The position numbers and the translations under genes are program-made. The notes under the pieces were generated by a model, which made no database searches, was not told where the DNA came from, and worked only from the letters and a program-made list of their open reading frames with translations. A stretch of 64,000 nt of DNA. Source: Methylocapsa aurea (lineage in GTDB: Bacteria; Pseudomonadota; Alphaproteobacteria; Rhizobiales; Beijerinckiaceae). The DNA lies in contig NZ_JQKO01000010.1 of assembly GCF_000746085.1 (NCBI RefSeq), forward strand, positions 1-64,000, given 5' to 3'. Positions 18,398-27,135 of the stretch are shown here, one piece after another (positions within the stretch are counted from its first letter, which is position 1; every line of letters starts with the position of its first letter).

Positions 18398-19153
18398 TCA
18401 AGCGGTCCGCTCGTCATGGGTTTCGCTGGCGGCGTCGCGGCGCCTCTCCGAACTGGGGAGGCGCTGCTCGAACAGGGCCCGCGCCAACGAAAACAAGGGC
18501 GCGGCGAGCCGGTTCAAATCCTCGGCCCGGGCGACGAAACGCCCGCCATCCGTCAATTCGCGATCGAGCGCCGCCATGGTCGAGGCGAGGCCGGGATCGT
18601 CATCGCGGAACCAGACCCTCAGAACGCGCGCCCAGGCCAGCGCCAGGCCTTGCAGCTTGACCGCGCCGACGGCTCCCTCCGAGTCTATTCCCGCAGCCTC
18701 AAGCATGAAGCGCATCGAATTGATCGCCACCTGATTGATCGCCGCAGCGGCGAGCGGATCGCGCCGCGTCCAGTCTGAAACGCCTTCGAGGCCAAGCTTG
18801 TAGGGCGTCAAGGCGTCGAGGCGGCGCATCAGGACGTCGAACAGGCGCTCCTTGGCCGGCTCGCCGATGAGATCGTCGCCGGTGGACTCGAGAACGATTT
18901 TGTCGATCTTTCGGGAGAAGGCGGCGAGGACAGCGCCCTTCGAGGGAAAGAGATCGCGGAAGGCAGAGAGCGAAACATTCGCCCTCGTCGCCACGTCCGA
19001 GATCGAAATATCCTCCCAATTGCGTTCGCCGGCCAGCTCCAGCAGCGCCTCGATGATCGCGCTTTTCGCATCCAGAGGCGCGGGCGTGATCTCTACGACG
19101 CCGGATTCGCCGCCAATCTCGGCCTTGTCGTCGCCGTCATCTTTGTCGACCAT
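18398..19153 (-). CDS. TetR-family regulator with COQ9-like C-terminal part
   Basis: 251 residues from the ATG at 19153, preceded by GGAGG at five bases. A TTG at 19171 is less likely. The N-terminal helix-turn-helix spans about 25-70 (ISDVATRANVSLSAFRDLFP). The ligand domain includes MRRLDALTPYKLGLEGVSDW and a Trp-containing ALAWARVLRVWFRDDDPGL segment that resembles COQ9-type TetR-fold proteins. It could be a DNA-binding regulator or a lipid-binding member of the COQ9 branch. The intact HTH favours a regulator. No obvious target gene is adjacent. Confidence 0.75.
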   Translation of the reverse strand: MVDKDDGDDKAEIGGESGVVEITPAPLDAKSAIIEALLELAGERNWEDISISDVATRANVSLSAFRDLFPSKGAVLAAFSRKIDKIVLESTGDDLIGEPAKERLFDVLMRRLDALTPYKLGLEGVSDWTRRDPLAAAAINQVAINSMRFMLEAAGIDSEGAVGAVKLQGLALAWARVLRVWFRDDDPGLASTMAALDRELTDGGRFVARAEDLNRLAAPLFSLARALFEQRLPSSERRRDAASETHDERTA

Positions 19154-19330
19154 GTTCGCCTCCAGGATCAAAATTCCTATTTCCGCCCTGCTTATCTAGC
19201 GCCCGCGCCGCAGGGTTCCAAGGCGCCGTCCGTAAGAGCGCGCCGACTTCGACCCGCGCGCGGCGGAAAAGTCTTGCAACGCCGCTTTGCGACGTCAGGA
19301 AAGTGCTGAGTTGGCTTTAACTTTTTGTTT

Positions 19331-19382
19331 GATCTCATTTTTCTTAACGCGTTCCGGCCTCGGCCTCGCTCGAAAGCGCTCT
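19331..19382. repeat. Diverged intergenic repeat, read into a coding sequence
   Basis: GATCTCATTTTTCTTAACGC followed by GCTCGAAAGCGCT matches the module seen at 6384-6426, 26095-26150 and 37608-37655. The stop codon and last 12 codons of the gene at 19344-19850 lie inside it. Confidence 0.7.
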
Positions 19383-19850
19383 TTCGGCGATCAATCCCTT
19401 ATGCGCATCGGCGCAGGACTCGTTGACCGGAATGAAACGGCCGTTTCTCAAGGTTAAGCTACATCCCAAACTATTTGTCGATCGCAGGCTATAAACCACC
19501 TCTGGAAGCACGAAAACGTTTCCAAATGGCGCGGCGAACGAGACGAAGCCGAATTGTTTCGGATCGCCCGCGATTGAAGCGCATTTCTGCCAGGCGCGAA
19601 TTTCTTCGCCATTGTTAAGGGCGACCATGCATTTCGACTGGTTCAGATCGACCAAGGCTTGGACTTCGGACGCCCGGACATAATTGACGACGCCTTCGGC
19701 ATGGGTCGCGATCGCGATATAGGGGTCGCCACCCGCCGCGCCGGCCGCTCCCTCAAGACCCTGTTGGATCAGCGCCGCCGCTAGCCAGACTCGCAGAGGG
19801 CGGCGGCGGGCGGGCGCTTTGCAGTTCTGGCCCTGCGAGCGACGCGTCAT
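19344..19850 (-). CDS. Hypothetical protein coupled to proC
   Basis: 168 residues, no family recognised. The start codon overlaps the proC stop by four bases (ATGA), which supports a real, translationally coupled gene. The basic N-terminus (MTRRSQGQNCKAPARRRPLR) leads into a weak hydrophobic stretch (VWLAAALIQQGLEGAAGAAG) that could be an export signal. The remainder has four well-spaced cysteines (CMVAL, KCASI, LGCSL, ESCAD), which fits a secreted disulfide-bonded protein. The C-terminus RALSSEAEAGTR is encoded by a dispersed intergenic repeat, so the ancestral protein probably ended elsewhere. Confidence 0.65.
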   Translation of the reverse strand: MTRRSQGQNCKAPARRRPLRVWLAAALIQQGLEGAAGAAGGDPYIAIATHAEGVVNYVRASEVQALVDLNQSKCMVALNNGEEIRAWQKCASIAGDPKQFGFVSFAAPFGNVFVLPEVVYSLRSTNSLGCSLTLRNGRFIPVNESCADAHKGLIAERALSSEAEAGTR

Positions 19851-20671
19851 CCTGACAGGGCCTCGGCCCGCTGCTGCGCCGCTTTGACGGCGCGCTCGAT
19901 CAGCGGCGCCAGTCCGTCTTGCGCCATCAGGACCTCGAGGGCGGCGGCGGTCGTTCCGCCACGCGATGTCACGCTTTCGCGCAGCTCAGCCGGCGTGCTG
20001 GCGTCGTTTCTGAACAATAATTCGCCGGCGCCCTCCACCGTCGCGCGGGCCAACCTGGCGGCGGCGTCGGCGGGAAGCCCAAGAGCCGCCCCCGCTTGCG
20101 CCAAACATTCGGCGAGATAGAAGACATAAGCGGGCCCGGAGCCAGACACGGCGGTGACGGCGTCAATGAGGCCTTCGTCGGCAAGCCATTCGATCCGGCC
20201 CGTCGCGCCAAGCAGCGCCTCGGCAAGGGCGCGCTGCTCCAGCGTCACCGTCTCGTTTGCGGCGACTCCAGCGATGCCGCGGCCCACTGCGGCAGGCAGA
20301 TTGGGCATCGCCCGGACGATCGCATGGGCTTGCGGAAACCGGGCCGAGATATTGGCGATTGTCTTGCCTGCGAGGACCGAAATCACGAGCGTGCGCGGAC
20401 CGGCGAGCGGCGCCAGGACACCGGCCTCGTCGAGAACCTGCGGCTTGATTGCAAGGACCAGAACCTCGGGCGGGTTGGCCGCCGCATTGAGCGTGAATCC
20501 TCGCGCCGCCGCAAGTTCGAGGATTGTTCGGGAGGGTTGCGGATCGATGACGCCGATGCGGCGCGGGTCAAGTCCCTGATCGAGCCAGGCTAGCAACATG
20601 GCCCCGCCCATTTTGCCCGCCCCCGCCAGAACGAGGGAGGCGGGGAAACGATCGATGCCCGACGCCGCCAT
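19847..20671 (-). CDS. proC: Pyrroline-5-carboxylate reductase
   Basis: 274 residues from the ATG at 20671 (MAASGIDRFPASLVLAG). The open frame continues further upstream, but it would then overlap the YbjN gene. A Rossmann motif (LVLAGAGKMGGAMLLAWLDQ) binds NAD(P)H. The family signature near the C-terminus is seen as ELRESVTSRGGTTAAALEVL, and the dimer-interface helix as VTAVSGSGPAYVFYLAECLA. It catalyses the last step of proline synthesis. It follows the YbjN gene by two bases, a pairing seen in other alphaproteobacteria. Confidence 0.96.
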   Translation of the reverse strand: MAASGIDRFPASLVLAGAGKMGGAMLLAWLDQGLDPRRIGVIDPQPSRTILELAAARGFTLNAAANPPEVLVLAIKPQVLDEAGVLAPLAGPRTLVISVLAGKTIANISARFPQAHAIVRAMPNLPAAVGRGIAGVAANETVTLEQRALAEALLGATGRIEWLADEGLIDAVTAVSGSGPAYVFYLAECLAQAGAALGLPADAAARLARATVEGAGELLFRNDASTPAELRESVTSRGGTTAAALEVLMAQDGLAPLIERAVKAAQQRAEALSG

Positions 20672-20673
20672 GT

Positions 20674-21174
20674 TTAGGCTTCGCCCTTGGTTTCGAGCAT
20701 GACGGTGTCGATCGCCTCGCGCCCGGTCTTGCCGGCCCAGACGACGAATTGAAAGGCCTGATAATAGCGCTCGCAAGCGCGCACCGCGCTGGTGAGGACG
20801 GTTTGGCACTGCTGCCCGTTCAGCTCGGCGCCCCCGGCGAGGAGCAGCGCATGGCGGAACATGATGACCCCGTCGCTCGGCCAGATGTCGAAATGCCCGA
20901 TCCATAATTGCTCATTGATGAGCGAGACGAGGGTGACAAGTTCGATGCGGCGCGCGCTTGGGGCCTTGAGATCGAAGGCGCAGGCTACGTGCAGAGCCTC
21001 CAAGTCGGAAAGCCAGGTGAATGCGATGCTGTAATCGGTCCAGCTGCCGGCGACGGAGATCGAGATTTCATCCTCTTCGTCGCGATCGAACGGCCATTGA
21101 TTATGCGCGGCCAGCCTTTCGATGATGTCGACGGGATGTTCGGTGCGCAGGGCTTCGAATTGCAAGAGCGACAT
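20674..21174 (-). CDS. YbjN domain protein
   Basis: 166 residues. The YbjN fold (type III secretion chaperone-like) is recognised from the pattern ISISVAGSWTDYSIAFTWLS and the FDLKAPSARRIELVTLVSLI stretch, with a C-terminal AVRACERYYQAFQFVVWAGK. The family's role is not well defined; E. coli YbjN affects motility and stress when overproduced. It probably heads a three-gene unit with proC and the small coupled gene. Confidence 0.9.
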   Translation of the reverse strand: MSLLQFEALRTEHPVDIIERLAAHNQWPFDRDEEDEISISVAGSWTDYSIAFTWLSDLEALHVACAFDLKAPSARRIELVTLVSLINEQLWIGHFDIWPSDGVIMFRHALLLAGGAELNGQQCQTVLTSAVRACERYYQAFQFVVWAGKTGREAIDTVMLETKGEA

Positions 21175-21714
21175 TCCATGGCCTTCAGGACAAAGCAGCC
21201 TTAAAGCGCTTCCGCTTCAAGGGCGCGACAAGCAAGACGCTGCGGCGCGAACACAAGGGCGCGAACACAAATGAAGAAGGACCGCTGGCCGCCGCGAATT
21301 GGCGCGCGACTCAAAAATCCGTTCCACAATGCGAGGGAATCACAACGTGGCCTCCTTATGCAACAGGCCGGATCGAAATTGTCCCCCGCAAAGCAAGTTT
21401 CGCAACAGGGCGAGGTGGGTTCGGCCCTGCGCCTTGCGCCAGGACTGCTTGTGGACAAAAAATTGCCGGGCGCGATTTAATTTGTGGGGATTATCAGCCG
21501 ACAACGGCGATCATTTCGCGTCCGCGCCTCAAACTCCGGCGTGCACAGCAGGCGCCAGTTTGGCCGTGGGAAGTTTGGACAAACCATCAGGCAAACGCGA
21601 AATGCTTCGCATCACGGCGTTGGCTCGCAGCCAGGACGCTGACGGGCGCGCGAACCGATGCTCCGTATTGCCCAACCGAAGGCGGATCAAAAAACCTCGC
21701 ACCGGAAAGGGGCA
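21175..21714. other. Gene-free stretch right of the YbjN gene
   Basis: 540 bases without a credible gene. The open frames on both strands have no motif and biased composition. It must contain the promoter for ybjN-proC. A 13-base direct repeat GGCGCGAACACAA occurs at 21244-21256 and 21258-21270. No known RNA family was recognised by eye. Confidence 0.45.
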
Positions 21715-21945
21715 TTATAGCCAGCGGCGAGGAGGCGGGTTGCTATCTGGAGGCGTGGCCGAATCGTTCGGTCCGGCCTGACCGCCGCCGCCTCTGAACG
21801 CCTTGTAGGCGAGAAAAGCCAAGACGCCCATCAGGATTTTCGACAGTCCCCCACCGCTATTCCCGCCCCCGCCGCTATTTCCGCCGGGTTGAGGCTGACC
21901 CCGCGGACCGTTCTGCATGCCTCGAAGGATATCGCGTAGGGCCAT
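21715..21945 (-). CDS. Small Gly-rich membrane protein
   Basis: 76 residues from an ATG at 21945 with GGAG seven bases upstream, which is a good start signal and decides it against the longer 111-residue frame. Composition: a short N-terminal helix (MALRDILRGMQNG), a Gly/Asn-rich linker, one hydrophobic helix (LSKILMGVLAFLAYKAF), and a Gly/Pro-rich tail. The arrangement resembles truncated YidB/DUF937-like proteins, but that is a weak match. Function unknown. Confidence 0.6.
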   Translation of the reverse strand: MALRDILRGMQNGPRGQPQPGGNSGGGGNSGGGLSKILMGVLAFLAYKAFRGGGGQAGPNDSATPPDSNPPPRRWL

Positions 21946-22119
21946 TTTCGTCTCCTCAAGCCGCGCGCCCACATCGGGCGGGCTGCGTCGAAACGCCTCC
22001 AGGACGGCGGCGTTCCCGATCGGACGCGAAATCCTTTCCCAATCCGGCAATGAACCGCCGGCCTAACCGAGAAAGCCAAACCTGCGTTTTGGATCGCCAA
22101 AGCGAAGCCTTGGCAGGCC

Positions 22120-22386
22120 TCACTCCCGCGCGGTCTTGGCCTTCTTGGCGAGCTCGGCCTCGAGCGCGGCCACTTTTTGCCCCAGTTTCTCGTTTTCGTC
22201 GCGGGCCTTCGCGGCCATCTGCTTGACCGCCTCGAACTCCTCGCGGGTCACGACATCCATCGTCGCGAGCAGGCGCTCCAGCTGACTTTTCATCGCGGTT
22301 TCGGCCTCGCGACGGACGCCTTGCGCCATTTCCGTGGCGTCGGTCATCAGCCGCGTGAAATCCTCGAAAACCCGGTTCTGCGCCAT
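22120..22386 (-). CDS. ubiK: UbiK-family accessory factor (BMFP domain)
   Basis: 88 residues. The N-terminal amphipathic part (NRVFEDFTRLMTDATEMAQG) is followed by a long C-terminal coiled coil (DENEKLGQKVAALEAELAKK), the layout of BMFP/YqiC proteins. In E. coli UbiK helps ubiquinone synthesis, and related proteins form trimers and bind membranes. The alphaproteobacterial homologue is inferred to act similarly. It is divergent from lgt across a 145-base gap. Confidence 0.88.
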   Translation of the reverse strand: MAQNRVFEDFTRLMTDATEMAQGVRREAETAMKSQLERLLATMDVVTREEFEAVKQMAAKARDENEKLGQKVAALEAELAKKAKTARE

Positions 22387-22531
22387 TATCCAAACTCCAA
22401 AATTGACGGCCCATATAGCATGCTGCTTTTCAAGCCGACATGGGGCCGTTGCGGTATTATCGCAAGATCGGCCGGTCCGCCTTGACGCGGCTTTGCCGTC
22501 ATCGCATCACCTGCGGACGCCGGGAGCGCCC

Positions 22532-23350
22532 ATGCCGAGTCTTATTGCCTATCCAAGCATCGATCCAGTGCTGATCGCGCTTGGCCCTTTCCCGATCCGC
22601 TGGTACGCGTTGGCTTATATCGCGGGGCTTGTTCTCGGCTGGGCCTATGCGCGCGCGCTGGTCAGGCGCGCCTCCCTTTGGGGCAAAGCGCCGCGGCCGG
22701 ACCTCGCCTGCATCGACGATCTTCTGGTCTATGCCGCCCTCGGCGTCATCATCGGCGGCCGGCTCGGTTATGTGCTTTTCTATAATCCGGCCTATTATTT
22801 TGCAAACCCGATGGAAATCGCGGCGGTGTGGAAAGGCGGGATGGCGTTTCACGGAGGCCTCGCCGGAACCGCGCTCGCCATCGTCCTGCTCGCGCGGCGG
22901 CGCGGCGTTTCGGCGCTCTCCCTCACCGATGTCTGCTGCGCGGCGGTTCCGATCGGGATTGGCCTCGGGCGCATCGCCAATTTCATCAAGCCGGAGCTGT
23001 GGGGCCGGCCGAGCGAGGCGCCTTGGGCGATGATTTTTCCCGGGGCCGGACCGCTGCCGCGCCACCCAAGCCAGCTCTATGAGGCGAGCCTCGAAGGTCT
23101 GGCGCTGTTTGTTTTGCTCTTTATCGCGATTCGGATGGGCGCGTTGCGCCGACCGGGTCTCGTTACTGGACTTTTCGCCGCCGGCTATGGCCTAGCGCGA
23201 ATCGCCTGCGAATTTTTCCGCGAGCCCGACCCGCAGCTCGGTTTCCTGTTCGGCGGAGCGACCATGGGAATGCTGCTGTCCCTGCCTTTGATCGGCGTCG
23301 GCGTCTATTTCGTTCAGCGCGCCTACCGCAAGGCGGCGGCCCTGGCATGA
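22532..23350 (+). CDS. lgt: Prolipoprotein diacylglyceryl transferase
   Basis: 272 residues from the ATG at 22532 (GGGAG six bases upstream). The upstream in-frame extension lies in the ubiK promoter region and is rejected. Signature segments are IRWYALAYIAGLVLGW, MAFHGGLAGTALAIVLLARR, GRIANFIKPELWGRP and HPSQLYEASLEGLALFVLL, with about seven membrane helices. It transfers diacylglycerol from phosphatidylglycerol to the lipobox Cys of lipoprotein precursors. It is the first gene of a tightly overlapping lgt-midA-pgeF operon. Confidence 0.97.
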   Translation: MPSLIAYPSIDPVLIALGPFPIRWYALAYIAGLVLGWAYARALVRRASLWGKAPRPDLACIDDLLVYAALGVIIGGRLGYVLFYNPAYYFANPMEIAAVWKGGMAFHGGLAGTALAIVLLARRRGVSALSLTDVCCAAVPIGIGLGRIANFIKPELWGRPSEAPWAMIFPGAGPLPRHPSQLYEASLEGLALFVLLFIAIRMGALRRPGLVTGLFAAGYGLARIACEFFREPDPQLGFLFGGATMGMLLSLPLIGVGVYFVQRAYRKAAALA

Positions 23351-24444
23351 ATGCGCTCGCGACCATCATCCGCGATATGATCGTGGAGGACGGGCCGATC
23401 AGCCTTGAGCGCTATATGGCGCTCGCGCTGGGCCATCCGGCGCATGGCTATTACCGAACCAAAACGCCGCTCGGGGCGTCAGGCGATTTCATCACCGCGC
23501 CTGAGATCAGCCAGATGTTCGGCGAATTGATCGGCCTCTGGTGCGTCGAGGTCTGGCGCCTGATGGGCGAGCCGAAGTCCCTCCATCTCGTCGAATTGGG
23601 CCCCGGCCGCGGAACCTTGATGGCCGATCTCTTGCGCGCCGCGCGGGTCGAGCCGAGGTTTCGCTCCGCCATCGACCTGCATCTTGTCGAGACGAGCGCG
23701 CCTCTGCGGCGCAGCCAGCGCCAGGCGATCGAGGGCTGCGGCATCCCCGCAAGCTGGCATGAGAGCATCGAGGAAGCGCCTTCTGGCGCAGTGATCGTCA
23801 TCGCCAATGAGTTTTTCGACGCCTTGCCGGTGCGCCATTATGTCCATCAGGACGGCGGCTGGCGCGAGAGACAGGTCGGTCTCGATGCGCAGGGGCGGCT
23901 GAGTTTCGGCCTTGCTCCCGAACCCGAGCCGGGACTTTCCGCGCCTGGAGCGCATGGCGAGATTCTCGAGGTGGGGCTTGCGGCCTCCCACCTGATGCTG
24001 ACGCTGGCGACGCGGATCGCGGAGCAGGGCGGCGCGCTTCTCGCCATCGATTACGGCTATTGCGAACCCTCGCGCGGCGAAACCTTGCAGGCGGTGCGCC
24101 GGCATGGATTCGCCGATCCCTTGCATGATCCGGGCGAGGCCGACCTCACCGCGCATGTCGATTTTTGCAGCCTCGAGCGGGCCGCGCGCGCTGCGGGGGC
24201 GCAGGTTCATGGACCCGCGCCGCAAGGTCAATGGCTGGCCCGGCTCGGCATTTTCGAGCGCGCCGCAATGTTGCGGAGCCACGCCGACCAGAGCCAATGC
24301 GCGGCTATAGACGCGGCGCTGGAGCGCCTCGCCGGGACGCCCGGCGCCGATAGCGCGACCGATATGGCGCGGCTCTTCAAGGTTCTCGCGGTGACGCCGC
24401 CGGACTTTCCGGCGCCTCCCGGATTTGAAATGGAGTCGCCATGA
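23347..24444 (+). CDS. SAM-dependent methyltransferase, MidA/NDUFAF7 family
   Basis: 365 residues. The start overlaps the lgt stop by four bases (ATGA). The N-terminal PISLERYMALALGHPAHGYY and GDFITAPEISQMFGELIGLW segments are hallmarks of the NDUFAF7 family. The SAM-binding motif is LVELGPGRGTLMADLLRA, followed by VIVIANEFFDALPVRHYV. In mitochondria this enzyme methylates an arginine of complex I subunit NDUFS2 during assembly. A similar role in respiratory complex I assembly is inferred here. Confidence 0.93.
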   Translation: MNALATIIRDMIVEDGPISLERYMALALGHPAHGYYRTKTPLGASGDFITAPEISQMFGELIGLWCVEVWRLMGEPKSLHLVELGPGRGTLMADLLRAARVEPRFRSAIDLHLVETSAPLRRSQRQAIEGCGIPASWHESIEEAPSGAVIVIANEFFDALPVRHYVHQDGGWRERQVGLDAQGRLSFGLAPEPEPGLSAPGAHGEILEVGLAASHLMLTLATRIAEQGGALLAIDYGYCEPSRGETLQAVRRHGFADPLHDPGEADLTAHVDFCSLERAARAAGAQVHGPAPQGQWLARLGIFERAAMLRSHADQSQCAAIDAALERLAGTPGADSATDMARLFKVLAVTPPDFPAPPGFEMESP

Positions 24445-25217
24445 CGCAAGACGCAGCCGCTCCGATCAGCGCCAGCCTGCTCGAGGCAACGGGCGTGCGG
24501 CATGGATTTTTTACGCGGGCGGGCGGCGTCTCCGCCGGGCTCTACGCTTCGCTGAACGGCGGCGTCGGATCGAAAGACGATCCAAGATCCGTCGCCGAAA
24601 ATCGGCGCCGGATGGCGGCGCATCTCCAGGTCGATGCCGAATGCCTCCTCGTGCCCTACCAGGTCCATTCGCCGGACGCCTTGATCGTGAGCGCGCCCTT
24701 TGCCGAGCGTCCGCGCTGCGACGCGCTGGTGACCTCGACCCCCGGCGTCGGCCTTGGCGTGACCGGCGCCGATTGCGGCATGATTCTTTTTTCCGATCCC
24801 AAGGCCGGGGTGATCGGAGCGGCCCATGCCGGCTGGAAAGGGGCCTTGACCGGCGTGATCGAAGCGACGCTGGAGGCAATGGAGCAACTCGGCGCCGAAC
24901 GCGCTTCGATCGTCGTCGCGCTCGGCCCGGCGATCGGCCCGGAAAGCTACGAGGTCGGTCCCGAATTCATCGAACGATTTTGCGCACAGGCGCGGGACTA
25001 CGAGCGCTTTTTCGCCGCCTCGTCCAGGGCCGGGCATTTCATGTTCGATCTGCCCGGCTTTATCGGCGGGCGGTTGCAGGCGGCCGGAATCGAGCGTTTC
25101 CAAAATCTCGCGCTTGACACTTACGCGGACCCGGAGCGGTTCTATTCCTACCGCCGTTCGGTGCATCGGCAGGAGGCGGATTATGGCCGCTTGGTGTCGG
25201 CGATCGCGCTGGTTTGA
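24441..25217 (+). CDS. pgeF: Peptidoglycan editing factor PgeF (YfiH/laccase-domain family)
   Basis: 258 residues, start overlapping the previous gene by four bases. The [19 protein letters not shown] start and the metal-site motifs [21 protein letters not shown] and [20 protein letters not shown] define the family. In E. coli PgeF removes wrongly incorporated amino acids from peptidoglycan precursors; older annotation called the family polyphenol oxidase. Its 3' end overlaps the end of the convergent truA gene by 37 bases. Confidence 0.95.
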   Translation: MTQDAAAPISASLLEATGVRHGFFTRAGGVSAGLYASLNGGVGSKDDPRSVAENRRRMAAHLQVDAECLLVPYQVHSPDALIVSAPFAERPRCDALVTSTPGVGLGVTGADCGMILFSDPKAGVIGAAHAGWKGALTGVIEATLEAMEQLGAERASIVVALGPAIGPESYEVGPEFIERFCAQARDYERFFAASSRAGHFMFDLPGFIGGRLQAAGIERFQNLALDTYADPERFYSYRRSVHRQEADYGRLVSAIALV

Positions 25218-25957
25218 TCCTCGTAATCCACCCCCGCCAGATAAAGCCCCTCTGGCGGCGCGAGCGGTCCGCAGCGGCGCCGGTCGCAAGCCTCGAGCGC
25301 CGCCAGCACGTCCATGGGGCGCCATTTGCCGGAGCCGACATTTTCCAGCGAGCCGACCATCGAGCGCACCTGCGTGTGCAAGAACGAGCGGGCGGCGGCG
25401 TGGATGTGAATCTCTTCGCCGGTCCGAACAATATCGAGCCGCTCCAACGTGCGCACGGGGCTTTCGGCCTGACACTCGGAGGCGCGGAAGGTCGAGAAAT
25501 CATGGCGGCCGAGGAGGAGTTGCGCGGCTTTGTGCATGGCCTGCGCATCGAGCTTGCGCTTGACCAGCCAGGCCTGGCCCGCCTCGAAGGTCAAGGGCGC
25601 GCGTCGATTGACGATTCGGTAAAGATAGCGCCGCCGAACCGCCGAGAAGCGCGCGTCGAACGCGGCGGGAACCGGTTCGGCCGAAAGAATCGCGACGGGG
25701 TTGGGCCGCAAATGTGCATTCAGGGCCTCGCGCAAAAGATCCCCGCGCCAATCCTTGGGCAGATCGGCATGAGCGACTTGGCCGCTGGCATGGACGCCGG
25801 CGTCGGTCCGCCCGGCGCCACGGATCGCAATGTCCTGGCCGCATAGAGCCTTGAGCGCGGTCTCGATTGCCTCCTGGACGGAAATCCCATTGGTCTGCCT
25901 TTGCCAGCCGACATAGGGCGCGCCATTATATTCGATGGTCAGCTTATAGCGCGGCAT
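25181..25957 (-). CDS. truA: tRNA pseudouridine synthase A
   Basis: 258 residues, the normal length. The catalytic Asp lies in [14 protein letters not shown] (about residues 46-60). Other TruA features are [20 protein letters not shown] at the N-terminus and [20 protein letters not shown] in the C-terminal half. It converts uridines 38-40 of the anticodon arm to pseudouridine. It is the last gene of the def-fmt-truA group, separated from fmt by a 152-base gap with a repeat. It overlaps the 3' end of pgeF tail-to-tail by 37 bases. Confidence 0.97.
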   Translation of the reverse strand: MPRYKLTIEYNGAPYVGWQRQTNGISVQEAIETALKALCGQDIAIRGAGRTDAGVHASGQVAHADLPKDWRGDLLREALNAHLRPNPVAILSAEPVPAAFDARFSAVRRRYLYRIVNRRAPLTFEAGQAWLVKRKLDAQAMHKAAQLLLGRHDFSTFRASECQAESPVRTLERLDIVRTGEEIHIHAAARSFLHTQVRSMVGSLENVGSGKWRPMDVLAALEACDRRRCGPLAPPEGLYLAGVDYEDQTSAIADTKRP

Positions 25958-26046
25958 CGGGTCTTCTGTTTGATGTTCAGCGTGATCGCGTTCAAGAAAT
26001 GCCCAGCTTTTTGGGATTATGCCGGCGACCCGCCAAGGATAGCGCC

Positions 26047-26084
26047 GAGCTGTCTTCAGATTTCGCGAAATTTGAAGACAGCTC
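26047..26084. repeat. 38-bp near-perfect palindrome between fmt and truA
   Basis: GAGCTGTCTTCAGATTTCGC is followed by its reverse complement with a single mismatched pair. It lies directly upstream of truA on the transcribed strand, so it would form a hairpin of about 19 bp in a def-fmt-truA transcript. No T-run follows. Confidence 0.85.
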
Positions 26085-26094
26085 TGGCTTGTTG

Positions 26095-26150
26095 TTTTGT
26101 CGCATTTTCTTAATGCGAACCGGCATCCGTTTCGCTCAAAAATGCTCTCG
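26095..26150. repeat. Dispersed intergenic repeat that encodes the end of fmt
   Basis: The module TTTTGTCGCATTTTCTTAAT followed by GCGAACCGGCATCCG and TTCGCTCAAAAATGCTCT matches copies at 6384-6426 and 37608-37655. The fmt stop codon (26110-26112) and about the last dozen codons lie inside it. Confidence 0.85.
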
Positions 26151-27060
26151 CGCCAAGTTTCGCGCCGCGCAGAAAATCCTCCGCCTTCATCGGCGCCTTT
26201 CCCGATCGTTGGACTTCAAGCAGGCCGATCGCGCCCTCGCCGCAGGCGATCGTCAAGGCATTGTCGAGGACGGCGCCTGGCGCGCCGGATCCTTTGACGA
26301 TCCGCGCCCGAAGGATTTTGACTCTTTCGCGTCCCTTCCCGAGGTCGGCCTCGAAAAAGGCGCCCGGAAACGGCGAGAGGCCGCGAATGAGATCATGCAC
26401 CGCTCTTGCGGGCTTGGCCCAGTCGATCCGCGCCTCGGCCTTGTCGATCTTATGCGCATAGGTGACGCCCTCCGTCGCCTGCGGCGTAAAGGCGAGTTCG
26501 CCGCGCTCCAAGGCGTCCAGGGCGCACGGCATCAAGGCGGCGCCGGCTGCGGCCAGTTGGTCATGGATTTCGCCAGCGGTTTCCTCCGGCCCAATCGCGA
26601 TGCGCTCCGTGAGAGCGACGGGGCCGGTGTCGAGACCTTCCTCCATGCGCATGACCATGACGCCGGTCTCAACGTCGCCGGCCATGATGGCGCGTTGAAT
26701 CGGCGCCGCGCCGCGCCAGCGCGGCAATAGCGAGGCGTGCAGGTTGAGGCAGCCCTGTTCGGGCGCGTCGAGAATCGCCTTGGGGAGGATCAGGCCATAG
26801 GCGACGACGACCACGGCCTCGGGCGCGAAGCGGCGCAAGGTCGCCGCGGCCTCTTCGCCGCGCAAGGTTTGGGGCGTCAGAACCTCGAGCCCCAAACGCT
26901 CCGCCGCGACATGCACAGGGGAGGGGGTCAGCTCCAGGCCGCGCCGGCCGCCGGGTTTGGGCGCGCGCGTATAGACCGCTGCGACCTGATGACCATGTTC
27001 GACGATTTCCGTGAGCACGGGCGCGGCGAAATCCGGCGTCCCCATGAAGACGATGCGCAA
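26110..27060 (-). CDS. fmt: Methionyl-tRNA formyltransferase
   Basis: 316 residues. The N-terminus [20 protein letters not shown] and the formyltransferase signature [20 protein letters not shown] are clear. [20 protein letters not shown] follows, and the C-terminal OB-fold domain contains [12 protein letters not shown]. It formylates initiator Met-tRNA using 10-formyl-tetrahydrofolate. It follows def by 75 bases and makes the substrate on which deformylase later acts. The last residues ([11 protein letters not shown]) come from an intergenic repeat, so the native C-terminus was probably replaced. Confidence 0.97.
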   Translation of the reverse strand: MRIVFMGTPDFAAPVLTEIVEHGHQVAAVYTRAPKPGGRRGLELTPSPVHVAAERLGLEVLTPQTLRGEEAAATLRRFAPEAVVVVAYGLILPKAILDAPEQGCLNLHASLLPRWRGAAPIQRAIMAGDVETGVMVMRMEEGLDTGPVALTERIAIGPEETAGEIHDQLAAAGAALMPCALDALERGELAFTPQATEGVTYAHKIDKAEARIDWAKPARAVHDLIRGLSPFPGAFFEADLGKGRERVKILRARIVKGSGAPGAVLDNALTIACGEGAIGLLEVQRSGKAPMKAEDFLRGAKLGARAFLSETDAGSH

Positions 27061-27135
27061 CTGGCTTGGCCTTCCCTCAAGAGCGAACGCGGGACCTTGA
27101 CAAGCTTCTTGAGGAGGCGTCGCTGAAGCGAGGGT

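Noticed and set aside
21201-21781. ORFs on both strands between the YbjN gene and the small Gly-rich gene
   Set aside because: No ribosome binding site, no motif, and composition like random GC-rich sequence.
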